Notes under the pieces: model-generated | The model's database searches: none | What the model was told of the DNA's origin: nothing | What the model saw: only the letters and a program-made list of their open reading frames with translations | NCBI GenBank assembly: GCA_964019055.1 | Contig: OZ025220.1 | Location: 4,733,978-4,797,977 of the forward strand | Reading direction: 5' to 3' | DNA from: Anthopleura xanthogrammica | Lineage: Eukaryota > Cnidaria > Anthozoa > Actiniaria > Actiniidae | Length of the DNA: 64,000 bases | Shown: positions 33,571 through 46,800 of the stretch, piece by piece | Layout: every line of letters begins with the position of its first letter | How positions within the stretch are numbered: the first letter of the stretch is position 1 | Position numbers and translations under genes: made by a program

Positions 33571-36500
33571 TTAATCCTCTTCATCTTCAGAGTCACTATC
33601 CCCACTCTCATACTCATTGTCATTATCAGTCGCCATGTTATCGCATTCGATGCTACACATGTCGGTGCACTTAAGACCAGCCTTCAGACAGCAGCAGTTC
33701 TCGGCCGTGCATTTTTTCTTGCACGTGCAGGACAGCAGTTCCAGGACCTCTTCTGGAGCAGGCTTAGAACCAAGCCAGACAAATTTAACAATGTGAGAGA
33801 TATTGTCTACTTCCCAGCCATGATCATGAGGAGAGGGAATTTCTGGAAGTGAGACGAGGGCTCTTCTCCAGATTGCTGCTTGATAATTTGCTCTCGCAAC
33901 GTGAAGTCGCAGAGATGACTTGCATGGTGGAAGAGCCTCTGGCTCGACTTTTCCGCCTCTGGCGCAGTGGATCTCATAACGTAGCAAATCCACACTCTCG
34001 CACTTCTTTCCGTATAGCTGACACACGAAAGCCTCCATATCTTGAAAGGTATCCTCAGATATTACCCAGCCCTCGCCAATACTCGCCATTGCCAGAGAAG
34101 GCAGAGATGGTATCCCCTTTACCAGAGAAGGCAGAGATGGTATCACATCCAGTGAACGCGTGTATGCCAATTAAGGCCTTCATAAAACAGTGCTTGTCAA
34201 TGGCTGGGGCAAGTTGCTTCTCTAAGCTATCAAGAACTCTTGAAAGCTCGATTATTTTGGTCTTCGCACCTCTTCCCTTCTTCATGTAGCATTTTCCAAG
34301 GTTTCGGCTATGAGCAAGCAGTAAGAGAAAGACATCAGTGTCATCAGAGTGGATAACACACGTCCCTCCCGCATGTTTAGCGTGGAGAACCATGCGCGTG
34401 TCAGCCTCTTCGTGATTACACTGTAGCTCAGGAACAGGTTCACATGTGGCTGCATCTAGTCGCCAACACTGATCTTCGGTTGTCACGTACATGATTCTAT
34501 TCCTGAGCCTACCTCTGAATGCTTCTGTCTTCCACTGTAAAACGAGGAATTTGATAATCTCACGTTTGTTTGTAGTGACACCGAGCAGCTTGTTCCATGA
34601 CTTCACTGTGTAGGCAGGGAGTATATTCTTGTACTGTATACCGTCAGAGGTTGATGACCTTTTCGCTCTTTCGACATTCTTGATTGATATTTCACGATAA
34701 ACGTCGAAAATGACGTCTATACGCCTGCTGCCGGTGCTTGTTACCAACTCAAACACTTTCTCAGCGACCACATGGAACGTACCTCCAGAGGGGATCTTCA
34801 ACTTCTGCAAGCCTGCCATTCCATCGAAAATGCTCGTTGCATTTCCTGGGTATTTCTCGGTGATTGCGATGTGTCGTTCTAGCTGTTGGGAGAGTTTGGC
34901 TTTGTTTGTCTTCCGAGGGAGTCCATACGGATCGGCAATAGACCAAGGAAGAGGACCAAGTGGATAGGTGAAAACAACTTTCATATCAATTTGACGAAAC
35001 TGTCCGAGAAGTGCCATCCGAGCAAATATATCTCGATCCATACGAAGAGGAAGTACTAAATCCTTGTTGCGAACCTTACACACAGCCTTCAGATCCTTAA
35101 AAGACTTCAGCTTGGCTTTCTTCAATGGATCAAAGTAGCTTAAAGTAGGATTGGCTGAGCAACGATTCACTACAAAGTCATTTGCTGCCTGTTTCCCCTT
35201 GCTCTTGGCCTGTAGTAAGTCATCACACACTTGTGTTGTGGCTTCGATACCCGTGGACAAGCTCGTGAATTCTGCGTCTTGTTTCCATGGATTGGTGAAT
35301 ACTTCCTCGAGCAGATCCACCAGCTTTCCTACAGCTTTGATGTCTTCCTTAATGCGTGCCGGAGCCAACTCCTTGTGGATGTAAGTCTGGGATGAAGTAA
35401 TAGACAAATGCTCCCGAAGAAGCTTTCTGTACACACCACGCCTTGTGTCGTTGAGCACCCATCTCTGAGTCGCAGCAAAATTAGCGCTAAATCCGATGTA
35501 GCCTCCTCCTGTCATGCAGTCACGATTGATGGTGTTTTCAATGGTCTGGTCGGCTTCGTTTCTCCCAAAAGGATTACGGTCCCCCATCTGAACTGAAAAA
35601 TGGCCTTCATTGAAGGCTCTGTACACCTCCGGCATTCTTACAGACAGGCCACGCATGTGGTCTAGGAATGGGATGAGGTAGCGGGCGTAGTTTTGGCGAT
35701 CATAAGCAAATGCCCAAGGTATCACCTCTTCGATGCATAACAGATACAACTCCCAGTAACCAGTGCGTGATGCATAGATGAGGTTCAGCATCAACTCGCA
35801 AAGGTCCAAATACGAAAGCCAAAACTTACATAAGTTTGAACCTTTCTCCTTCATTCGCTGTACATAGACAAGGAACTGCTCTCCAAACTCGCGGAATTCA
35901 CGGCTGTCCCTCACTCGTTCGAACTCTTCTTCGTTCAGTTCTAGTTTCAGCTGTTCCAAATTCAAGGCCGGCAATGACTGGACTGAAGACTCAAACTCTT
36001 TCAAGAGCAGTCTCATTAGGGCTTCATACACACATTTGTGAAGACGCACAGCTCGATTGTATTGTTTTCCATTTAGAGCTTTATCCACTGAACCCTCTGC
36101 AACAACATCGCCTTGGACAGCTAATTCCCTAAGTCCAGCATCCGCGAATCGGCTTCCGATGACTCCCAAGAGCATTAACAACAAATGAAAACCTCCCATC
36201 ATTATGACAATGCCAGCAAATAGCCCCTTGTGTTTCCAGTAAACCTCCATGGCCTTGGCATAAAAGGCCTGATCAAACACACAGACGACAGCATTCAACT
36301 GAAGCCGATCTTTTATCTCACACCCACGAGACAGTACTTTGTAAGCGGTCTTTAGTTCAGTGTCAGGGGAGTCTATAGTGTCCAAATAACTAATAGTACT
36401 CTCCACTACTACCAGACGATCGCGCACATTAATGTTAAAGCCAGTCCATCCAGGCACTAGTAATAATGGGTGCGTTTCGAGCTTTCTAACCTCAAGCCAC

Positions 36501-38092
36501 AAGAGGTAGCGCAATGTCAGTTCCTTTGCTTTGTCACTATAAGAAGAAGTTACACCAACTTGTTGAACGTGTGGTAGTTTCCCTGGCCCCTCTCTTTTCC
36601 CACCGTAGTACTCTGCAATCTCTCTAGCCACCACAGTCGCAGGTAGAGATCGTCTACATTTCTTCGCTATTGGCGGTGCGAATTCTTGGTCGTCTGAATC
36701 GTCTCCCCCCTCTCTCTCACGTTTTTCCGTGATGAGAATGGAGTTTACGCGATGAGATGTTCCAGACCCACTTAGTGTACACTCCAGGTTATCGATGTTA
36801 TCAGCCACCATCAGGGCAACAGTGGATCTGGATTCCTCCTGCATAATACTAGCTGGAAAAACAACTCGGTTCTCTCGTTGCTCGTTGATGACTTCTAATG
36901 CATACTCGGTCTCGATCTCTCGTACTAGGTCATAACTTATTCCGTGGCCATACTTATTGATCAGCTTGACAATCTCTGTGTTGTTACACAGGGAATTTAC
37001 GACAGAAGGAAATAACACGCTTTTTGGAATTTTCACAACCCCATTGGTTATGGAAAAAACAATATCTTGTGCGAAAGATTCTTTCAGCCTTATTGTTTTT
37101 TCTGCACTACTGCTATCACTGTCGAGTGATTTCCCAGATATGAGCACAGTCAAAAAGACATCGAGTAGATGTGGGATATAGTCATTAGTTCTACCTGGTT
37201 TCAAATCGTCCTCTTTAGGTGGCCAAGACATCTGCGGGCTAAGATCTTTTATTTCACTTTTAAGCAATCGTGCAACTTTTATTACATTCTTTTCGTCATC
37301 ACTCTTGGTCGTTTTAAGGGATTCTAGCTCTGTTTTCAGCTCAAAGACATCAAGGACGCATTTGTCTATCACTAATGTGTTTGGATACATTAACACCTTG
37401 TTATACTGGTACGTGATAAAATTAATTTCAGGAAACATGTTTGAAAGCTTTCGCATGAGGTTCTTTTCGTGTGATTCTGAAACAGTCGCTCCTAGTTCGC
37501 TAGCTTTATTCAGAAATAGTTCTTTCACAACTTAATATTCGATTATTTCAGGGTTGGCTATCAAATCTTCGCATAAACAGTACACAGCTTCATAAACAGG
37601 TTGTAATGGGGATTCTACATTATTCGACCTTTGACCTTCGTCTGTATTGGAATATATAATTCTTACAAAAGTTTTGTAGCAGGAAGCATGGTACTTTGCT
37701 TCACTGGAAATAAGATCTTTAGAACATATTCCAATCACATCTCGGGCTACCTCACTCATACCAGTGTTTTTCTGTATATGAAGAGAAGCACATGCTCTTA
37801 CCGTGTTATCTGTGCGAAATTCCTGAACACTGTGTAGCTTCTCTCTCGTCTTCATGTTTGGCTTGTACTTTGTTTTTTTACAAAACAAGCATTCATTTGG
37901 GAGAATCACTAAATTTTGCTGATTTCCATCTCTAGACCTTGTTCTTGGTGTATTAGCACTTCCTATCGCCACATCATCGGGTAATTCGTTGTTGGTGACT
38001 TGCAGATCTCTTTTGTTGGTAAATTCGGCCCGACAATTACGATGGTATTTGATGGGATTCTCTGGGAATTCACCATCACTTGAAGCCTCCAA
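33571..38092 (-). pseudogene. Academ-like transposase with XPG-type nuclease and Cys-rich motifs
   Basis: The frame is open from 38092 to 33571 except for a TAA at 37532-37534 and a frameshift near 34100. The N-terminal zinc-like region shows CLFCKK and EAKYHASCYKTF. A central block reads FSVQMGDRNPFGRN then DQTIENTINRD. Toward the C-terminus there are XPG/FEN-like acidic blocks: DVIFDVYREIS, NHEEADTRMVLHA, IHSDDTDVFLLLLA and HAFTGCDTISAF. The C-terminus has a Cys cluster (LSCTCKKKCTAENCCC, KCTDMCSIECDN) and an acidic tail. XPG plus an eight-Cys cluster is described for Academ transposons, so I favour that family. A 27-bp direct duplication repeats DTISAFSG at the break. The 5' end is truncated at 38092, where LINE sequence begins; there is no ATG. 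Confidence 0.55.
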
Positions 38093-39012
38093 GATTGATC
38101 TGTGATCCCGGATATATTGAGGAATTCTCTATTTTCTTAGAACAATTTTCAACAATTTCTGACTCCTTTCTTTTGGTTGGTGATTTTAATTTACATGTTG
38201 AGGATAATTCTAATGCTACTGCTCACCAGTTTTTAATTATTTTAATTTATTTTCAAGGTAAACGATAGTAAAACTGAGTTTCTTATCATCGGAACTAAAC
38301 ATAAGTGGATAAGGTTACCATCGACAGTGTCACCATTGGGAGTTCAGCCATTTCCCCTTCCACAAAAGCACGTAACCTAGGGGTCTGGCTTGATTCTAAT
38401 CTATCCATGTCCACCCACGTTTCAAAGACCTGTTCATCTGCATTTTTTCACCTCTACAATATCAGGAGAATACGAAAGTACCTCTCTCGTGAGACTGCAG
38501 AGAAACTCATTCACGCTCTAGTAACATCAAGACTAGACTACTGCAATAGCGTGCTACACAATCTTCCAGCTTATCAGATCGAGAAAGTTCAGCGTGTCCA
38601 AAACGCTGTCGCGAGACTGATCTACTGTTTGACAAAATTCTGCCACATTCCTCCCTACCTAGTAGACCTACATTGGCTTCCTGTGGATTCAAGAATTCAA
38701 TTTAAAATCTTGGTCATAACGTTTAAAGTTCTTCATGGACTTGCTCCTATGTACCTCAACGACCTGGTGCGCCCCTGCGACAATACTCACTACAGCCTAC
38801 GGTCCTCAAGCTCCAAGATGTGACTCATCGACACTATTTAAGTCTCAACTAAAGACCCACTTTAATATAGCGTATTTTCGCTAAGTACTTGATATTCCTA
38901 TTCATCTAATTTAACTTTTTATTAATTTTATTTAATTTAACTTTCTTATTGTAAAGCGCACTTGAACATTCCATGAAACTTTGCGTTATATAAATACAAA
39001 TTTTATTATTAT
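38093..39012 (+). pseudogene. Internally deleted CR1/L2-type LINE fragment
   Basis: Endonuclease sequence (FSIFLEQFSTI, FLLVGDFNLHVEDN) stops near 38258 and is joined directly to the region after the reverse-transcriptase catalytic core (STKARNLGVWLDSNLSMSTH, ALVTSRLDYCNSVLHNLP, LHWLPVDSRIQFKILV). The 3' end has TTGCGTTATATAAATACAAA followed by an ATT microsatellite at 39003-39018. It resembles the 20-24 kb LINE in family but is a separate copy. Confidence 0.75.
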
Positions 39013-39038
39013 TATTATATCATATATAAATATAATCT

Positions 39039-39692
39039 GGTTCAACCCTCCATAAAACGTCCAAACTAACGTCGGAAAAACCTTCCTTAACCTTGTCCAG
39101 AAGCACTTCCCCCAGAAACACAAATTCCATGGTATCTTTAACAAGAACAATGTTAAAGTAAGCTACAGCTGCATGGAAAATATTGGAACCATCATCAATA
39201 AACATAAGAAAATAACCAGCAACACCCCTACCACCTCCTCCCACAACAGATGCAACTGTAGAAAAAAAGATCAATGTCCGCTAGATGATCAATGTCCGCA
39301 ATAACAACAACTGCCTCTCAACTAGCCTAGTCTACAACGCACAAGTAACTACAGATGAAAACACAACAGGAAAGAATTACATAGGGCTGACAGAAGGCAC
39401 ATTCAAGCAACGATACACACAGCATAAACTGTCATTCCGAAACAAAAAATGCGCCAACAACACTGAACTCTCAAAACATATCTGGAAACTTAAGGAAGAC
39501 AAGAAGGACTACACTATCAAATGGTCAATTATCACCTCGGCAAGCTCATACAGCAACATTTCTAAAAAATGCAACCTATGTCTAACAGAAAAACTCCAAA
39601 TTATCAAAGCCGACAAAGCCAGCCTCCTAAACAAAAGGTCGAAGCTAATTTCTAAATGCCGCCACGAAAACAAGTTTTATCTGGTAAACACA
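39039..39692 (+). pseudogene. Penelope-like element fragment with GIY-YIG-type endonuclease
   Basis: The first part (near 39039-39280) is frame-broken but has the TSEKPSLTL and PPPTTDATVEKK signatures of the region before the endonuclease. The clean frame 39285-39695 has NYIGLTEGTFKQRYTQHK, NTELSKHIWKLKE, CNLCLTEKLQI and LLNKRSKLISKCRHENKF, typical of the C-terminal endonuclease of Penelope-like elements. No reverse transcriptase is present upstream. A hammerhead-like motif follows at 39825, as expected for this class. Confidence 0.7.
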
Positions 39693-39824
39693 TAATGCCG
39701 AATAACGTGACATATCACACATTAATAGAAACAATTCATCGAGTTAATGATATAACAATAGATTAATAGAATAGCGCCATTCATGTATATATAAATTATA
39801 GTAAGGATTATTCTTCATTAAAGC

Positions 39825-39864
39825 CTGTCTGATGATCGCGTAAGCGTGAAACTCTGAGTAACAG
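39825..39864 (+). ncRNA. Hammerhead ribozyme motif of a Penelope-like element
   Basis: The core CTGATGA (39829-39835) is followed by stem II CGC-GTAA-GCG with a GNRA-like tetraloop and then GAAAC (39848-39852). A very short stem III (CT..AG) precedes a GTA cleavage triplet, and stem I can form between CTGT before the core and ACAG after it. Minimal hammerheads of this kind are known from Penelope-like element terminal repeats. The 10.1-11.1 position is a U-U pair, so activity is uncertain. Confidence 0.6.
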
Positions 39865-39904
39865 CTAAAGGGATTCTTGTCTTTAATTCATCTTCAATTC
39901 GCGA

Positions 39905-39963
39905 TTTATTACGCTCTACATTTTAATGTATTGAGCACTCTACTGACAGTATAGACATACATC

Positions 39964-39996
<33 letters not shown>

Positions 39997-40068
39997 CCTA
40001 CATTATACTCAAGGCATGGTACCAAACCATTTTACTTCATATATATATATGTATATATATTTATATAT
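39905..40068 (+). repeat. Penelope-like terminal sequence plus (TA)n
   Basis: ACGCTCTACATTTTAATGTA followed by TTGAGCACTCTACTGACAGT and a TA microsatellite. A closely related block in the same orientation is at 51515-51590, also followed by TA repeats. Confidence 0.65.
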
Positions 40069-40731
40069 ACAGCGATATGCAGAAATTCTGATCCACCTGA
40101 GCGAAGTATATAACTATATCGGGTGCATTGTGGGAATAATTTTGCGCGCGATTCAAAGTAAAGAAGCGTGACAGCGTGGAGTTGATTGTCAGCGCTATAT
40201 TATACACTATATAGCATCGAACAACTCGGAAGGCGAGAGCCTAAATGTTATTTAAAACACCAGACTACTCCAAAACGTTGTCTCTCAAAGTAACGTCGTT
40301 AACCAAATAATTAAAGTCAACACAAGGCAAAGAAAGTTCAGTTTTTACTGTCGTGACCTCTGCTCAAATAATTTAATCGCCCAAGAACATGTAACGGCAA
40401 AACAAACTTTACATTCTATTACAACTATAATACCAAAGCTTGAGATTACGTCAAGTTTTTTAGATATACTTAGATATATTTAGATAAAGTCGATGAAGGC
40501 GTAATTAAAAATATTTAGGATATTCGGATGAAATTGTTTTTCAGTTTAATTTATGCAAAGAAAGCAATAGACGTTTTGCTTACATTATTGAAAACACTGA
40601 TGCATATATGTATAAATATATATATCTTCAAAATCTTCTTTGTGTTTAACTTTTTCCCAGAATCAATGTATAAATTTTCAAAAAACTGGCTGTAAAGGTT
40701 TATTATCCAGTTTTTTGATAATTTATATATA
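40069..40731 (+). other. Possible left end of a second, related Tc1-like element
   Basis: After a TA dinucleotide, the sequence CAGCGATATGCAGAAATTC resembles the left terminus of the complete Tc1-like element (CAGCCCTATGCAAAAATT). Further in, GGGTGCATTGTGGGAATAAT parallels that element's TGCATCATGGGA block. No gene and no matching right end were found, so it is probably a relic. The rest of the segment up to 40731 is non-coding. Confidence 0.4.
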
Positions 40732-40866
40732 CAGCCCTATGCAAAAATTATGGCCGGTACTGAAATATCAATATATCAATATATCATATATATAGACATG
40801 CATCATGGGAAGCATTACCCGATTTTATCCCGAGGACCCGCTCAGTGTCATGTTCATGAGTTTATC

Positions 40867-43800
40867 ATGGAGACCTTCACAGTACATTTGAGAGTGTTAG
40901 ATGAGTTTTTGAAAACTAAATTTTCGCATTTTAATGTCGAGAATGTTCCAAAATTCTCACTTCAAGAAGAAATGAAATCTTTTTTTGTGAAACAACATCC
41001 CGAAGTTATAAGACCAGTGGCAAATACAAACTTTAAAATGGGATACGTCGTGGAGGGCCGCGGAAACAGAAAATTTGACATTGTTGATGAGTCTACTCTT
41101 AAACAAGCTTATGAAAGTAGCAGCAATGGGAGGTTGTGTTTGTGGGTTGATCCTCATATTCCTCAGCAAGTAGCGAAAGGTAAAGGGAAGAAGAAAAAGA
41201 AGACAGTCGACAAAGCTTCTAAATGTGAGTAATTGCTGTGCATTCACGTGCAAATTCAACTTGAATAAAACTTCGAATACGAAATACTTCTCCTATATTT
41301 GAGGCGTAGTATACATATTAGATATAAATACCATATGTCAGATATATTCTATCCCTATTTCCTTTTTTATGGAAGAAAAATGCGGAATTTTGGTGAACAA
41401 ATTTAAGACTTTTCACAACTTACTTTGTATTCATATTATCAGTTTATCCTCTCGAACCTCAGAGTCTTCAGACTTTTCATATGTATGTATACAAGAATCT
41501 AAATGAAAAACCTTGTATTGCAAAACTCAGGCAAGTTAAGGCATGGGTCTAAGGCAAAAATTCGGCTAAAATAATTAAAAAAATCATTATAAAAAAAATA
41601 ATAGAAATTATTCTTTGAAACTTTGGAGTATGCTAGGTGGGTATGTGCTCTATCTTTTCACTTCGAGATGTGACCTTTGACCTATCACGTGACACGCAAC
41701 GTGAGGGCAATGGCTTTAAAAATTAGAGCTGTGTTTCAAGTGACGGGAGTATCTGAAAATTCAATAAAAAGCTTAGTCCTTATGTTCAGGAGACACAGCA
41801 TATATTGATCACCATCAGACCAATTAGAGAAATGAGCGATATAGGCTGCAAAGCGAATTATCGGCATGGAAATATTGCTCGATGAACATTATCTACGAAT
41901 ATGGAAACAAGGACTTAAAATTTGCATGCCAGAAGCTAAATGTTTTTCGATTTTTAATTGGTTTCAAGAGGATTGATTCCCTTAGATTATCTATTTAAAC
42001 TCCTTTTATCCAGTCAATGTAAAATCGCATACTCCCACTGCAAAATGCAAGTTCTTATCGAAAATCCAAAATTGTCCGCCATTTTCAACTGGTGAGCCTG
42101 CTGTACGCTCCGTTTACAGGCAGCGGTGACTTGTCACTAAGGGAATAAACCAATCAGAACAGGTTGTCAAGGAATAAAATAAAAGATGGCGGACGAAATA
42201 CAGCAATTCTGCAACACAGAGCGTAGAATAAGGTATATTTTTGTAGTTTTCCTCATGAAAATCATATTTCAAAATATGTGCAGTGAAAAACTGAAGTATG
42301 TTCTTTCTCACGCTGCTATTTGTTGAGGAATATATTCCTTGTGAAAGCAAGAAAAGTTTATTTGTATTCCCAAATAAAGATCATGTTCTACAAATATAAT
42401 ATAAAAGTTGTCGTTTTCTTCATAATACTTCGTAACTTCTTTTAGGTTTTTTGATCTTATCTTACATAGAGGTATACAATCACAACTATTTCCTGTACAA
42501 ATTAATATTTTGGCGCAAAATTCGAAAGTTATAGTATCAGTACAACGCTAGCTTCAAATACATCGATTATCTTACTTTACATATACGTAATGTGTCGTAC
42601 ATTTCTAAATCCAAAGACCTGTGGCTTCGGGAAAGTAGCTGCTATATATGCTGCTGAGAAGGCTTCGCATATAGACCGAGGCATAAATGAAGAAAAAGCG
42701 AAATTTGGCGCGCGAATGAAGCAAGAGCAGTTTAAGATATTCCAAGACATTTTCCAAGGACGAAATGCAGACTTTGAAGTTGATTTTAAACAATTTAATC
42801 TTAACTTTGCTGCCCTCCAAGACGCTATCAAGAAGTGGAGTCCTCGAAAAAAGAAAGAAAAGGAACATTTCTTTGTGATATTTTCAATCGACAAATGGGT
42901 ACAGCTTTCTGGAGCGAAAAAGCAGGAACATTCCCTGTATGACTGTAAAGGCTGCCACCAGAATTACAGCAAAGCCCAGTCCCTTTTTCCAGTACGATCC
43001 CCAAGATTGAAAAGCAAAGCCAAAGAAAATCCTTTTAATGTCTGTAGTGAACTACAAGCCAAATCTTACAAAGTCAAATTGCCTAACAAGACAGCTATAA
43101 AAGATACTGCAAAAACCTTGTATGAGTCAATAAACTCTGCTTTCATGAGTGTCTCTGGTGGGGTCTCCTTTGCTGAGGCTCTTACAAAAGTTCCTGAAAT
43201 GAACCTGAAAATCAAGCAAACCAAATATGAGGCAAAGAAAGTCAGAAGACAAATTCTAAAGGAAAGTAAAGAAAACACTGAGGCACAGTGGGAGGAAACA
43301 TCTCTTGTAAGGTAATTCAATTAAATAATATATACATATAAAATAATACATGATGGAATTACATGTACATTATAATACATGTACTCATACATATATGTAG
43401 AGTATAAATTTATTTTCTCAGAATGTGATAAAACACACCTGCACAATATACATACATGCTCAATACCCCACTCTGATATAGGATAGAACCAATACATAGA
43501 AGTTAATTTTCCATTCCACATAAATTCAGATGCTTAGGAAATAGACAGTCATTTGCTGCTCGTCAACGTGAAAGATTGGCAATGTCACATGAAAGCAGGA
43601 AGGCAGCAGAGGAAAGACATGCAGCCAACAATCAAGGTAAACAAAAAATGAAAGATCACACTGGGAATATTGAGAACATGAACTGGGACAAGGAAGGATT
43701 AAAGATGGAAGTGGAAAGATATGAAGATGGTGTACCTATCAACTGGAGTGCACTAGCTAGACAGTTTGGTGTAAAGAACAAAAAAGGAGAACATGTAAGA

Positions 43801-46800
43801 AATGGTGGTCAAATTGTACAGCAATATCTTGTGAATGAAGGAGTGAACATTCACAGATTCAAGAGAAAACATGACAATACGAATGAAAGCAGGATCAGAA
43901 GGAAAAAATTACGTGGATTAGGAGGTAAGAAAAATATGTTACATAATATTATATCTTAGAAGTAAATATTTTCCCTAGTTAACAGTTTTTCATTTTACAT
44001 CTACCTGTAGGTGAAATATCAGTACCAACACCTGAAACAAATGATGAACTGAAAAATACTTTGAAAATAAAAATAGAAAGAGGAGAATACACACTGGGGG
44101 AGCTTATTGTTCCTCAAAAATATAAGAAGATGGTGCTTGACAAAGATGGCAATATAAAGACACATGAATTTGTTGTTGAGGGGAGAAAAATTCCACTTGA
44201 TGAAATACGACAAAAGTTACTAAAGAAGCACAAAAAATTTACAAGACAACACCAAGATCACTATTATGATGAAATGTCCAGGTTAGAAGTCGTTGAGCAG
44301 CTGAAAAAAATCCATGAATTTGATGACAGTGAAGGCCTAACTGTTATGCGCAGGAAACTGAAAAAGCTTCAGCAACAAAGGCACTTAATGGTTTGGCATG
44401 ACCATTCCACAGTAGCCAATCATGGACACCTGGTGTTTATGGTTGCTGCTATATATGATCCTGCTTTTTACCTTACATCAGATGAGTACTTTCAAAGTAC
44501 AGGTGTCAGGGTAGACATTCAAACAGAAATTGAGAAGCCAGAGATTTACATCATTGGAAGGTGCCAGAGCAATGACATACAGCAGCTTGCATACATTGAA
44601 AGTAGATGTGAATGCCTACAAGGTCTACAAAAACATATTGATATCATTCCTGGTGTCCCTATCAGTGATGTCATGAGGTTTTTTAAAGGAGATGGCCCTG
44701 CTGTAGCATTTGAAACCGGCCAACAGAAAGGAGGCCATTTTTTTTGCTCAGTATGTGGCATGCATGCCATAATGAGTGATATCTTGGATCATGTCTACAG
44801 ATGCAAGCATGTTTCCCTTAAAGACAAACAGCAGGTGGTTCTGAAGGGTAAATATGGAAGAGTGAATTCACTATGTGGGAAACCAAAGCCACTAAATAAT
44901 CTAAAGAAAGAAGAGATACTACAGGAACTAAGGTCCAGAGACATTTATCCTGACCTTAGTTCAACAAAAGCTGATTTAGAGAAAGAGCTGAACTCTAATC
45001 TTCGAGGAATTCAATGTGTACCTGCTCTACTATATTCTGATCCAACAAGCACATTTGAAAGTCACTGCATTGACTCATATGAGGCATTACCATGTGAGCC
45101 AATGCATGATATTTCAAATCACATATCCAATGTGCTAGAGGAACTCCCACACCACATAACAAAAGAACAAAAAGCCATTTATGATGAAGTTTATGAGGCA
45201 ACATTAGGAGGAAAAGAAACAAAAAGAGCAACAGACTACCGCCATGCAATAATCTTATTTTCCAAACAATTCAAAGGCATCCTTACAGAAACCCTACAAC
45301 TACTTCTCAACACACTGGCAGAAATGCAAGACATTTTGTACTCATCTGATGGTCAAAGATGTCCCCGTATGATATTGAGATATCACAATCTATCCTTCCT
45401 CCACTATCTCATGTGTGTACTCGAGTTCGGATCTACGCCTACTTCATTAACCTCAAGAAAACTGTAGAGGCTACCACCCTCAACAATATATATTTTATGT
45501 TTGTGCTTCCCGCCGTTTTGTGTAGTGTGAGTCCGCTAATCAGCTAATATCGCCGTCTCGTCATTCTTGTGCACGTTGTTATTCTTTGAGTCATCAATCG
45601 TGTAGTGTGTTCGTCAATTGGTAAGTTCGTTGTCATTGTTTGCTTGTAGTATTGTCCCCTCGTAATGTAATGCTCTTTGTTTTTAAGGATTTTACTGTAT
45701 TGCATGTGAAGTGAGCAAAGTAAACCCATTTGACAAATATAATAAACTATGTAACGAGAGAAACAACGTTGAGAAAGAATCAGTGAATCGAACCCCTACA
45801 TAAACTTTATGGCAAATACCTCCACAATTTAACATCACATCAACCAATCCAATTAAGATTAATTTCTGGTCCATCATGCAATGCAGAGAATGAAGAGCGA
45901 GTCTTCAATTCCATCAAGGGCATAACAAAAGCCACTTCAAATTACAGGCCATCACATATCATTAGCAACATTCTCTTGCGACTACAAGCAGAGCAAGAAC
46001 TTGATGTTCATAGCGATGCCATAAACAAACAAGACAATCACATATCAAAGGCTGCTGCAACTTTAGCAAAGCTCCCAAACACCAAAATACCATCATTTGT
46101 CCTAGAAGATAAAAAGTACTCCCAATGGTGGCAAGCACACCTCGAAAGAATAAGTGACTTTCTTGTACCAGGGGAAGGAGTGTGGTGGCAGTATGACGGT
46201 GAATCCAATGAGATTGAATTTTTTGATGCTGAGCCAGGACAAAGTTTCAAGGAAGAGGGTCCTGCACTTCACCACTTCCGATCAAGCAGTTTCAAGAAAG
46301 AGGAGAGCTTTCTTACTGAATGTTGGGAAGAATGCATACAAAAATCTATCCCTCTTCCAGCTCATTTCCTCTACCAAGAAAATCAAACTGGCAAAGTTAC
46401 TAAGATCACCACAGGTTACTTATCAGATGCATATTATGAAAACATTGAAGAGATGGACTGTGATTTTGATCATTGCCAACCTTGTGTACTTAATTTAGAT
46501 GAGGTAGATGAAGAAGCTGATGAAGAAGAGAATGATGAGGTTGTTGTTGATTTGTGTTTGGTTGAAAATGAACATGATATGTACTTTGAAAACTTTGAAA
46601 ATTCACAACATGAAGAGTCCAGTGAAGTTCCAAAAACACAAGATATCCCATGCAGAAATCCACCTTTAAATGACTTATTGCCTTACCTTTGTCATGATAC
46701 TCCAGCAAGCCAACCCCACTGTTTAATAGATAATCATAACTCCCTACAATCTGAAAGAGAAAGCAGCAGTGAGACACAACCTAAGGCCCAAAATATCATT

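Noticed and set aside
33279..33623. 114-residue minus-strand open frame next to the Academ-like gene
   Set aside because: It overlaps the true C-terminus in another frame and has no recognisable motif.
40750..40866. Upstream ATG of the companion gene at 40750 (MAGTEISIYQYI)
   Set aside because: This stretch translates the terminal inverted repeat itself. The ATG at 40867 lies after the repeat and starts a more protein-like sequence, though the longer form cannot be fully excluded.
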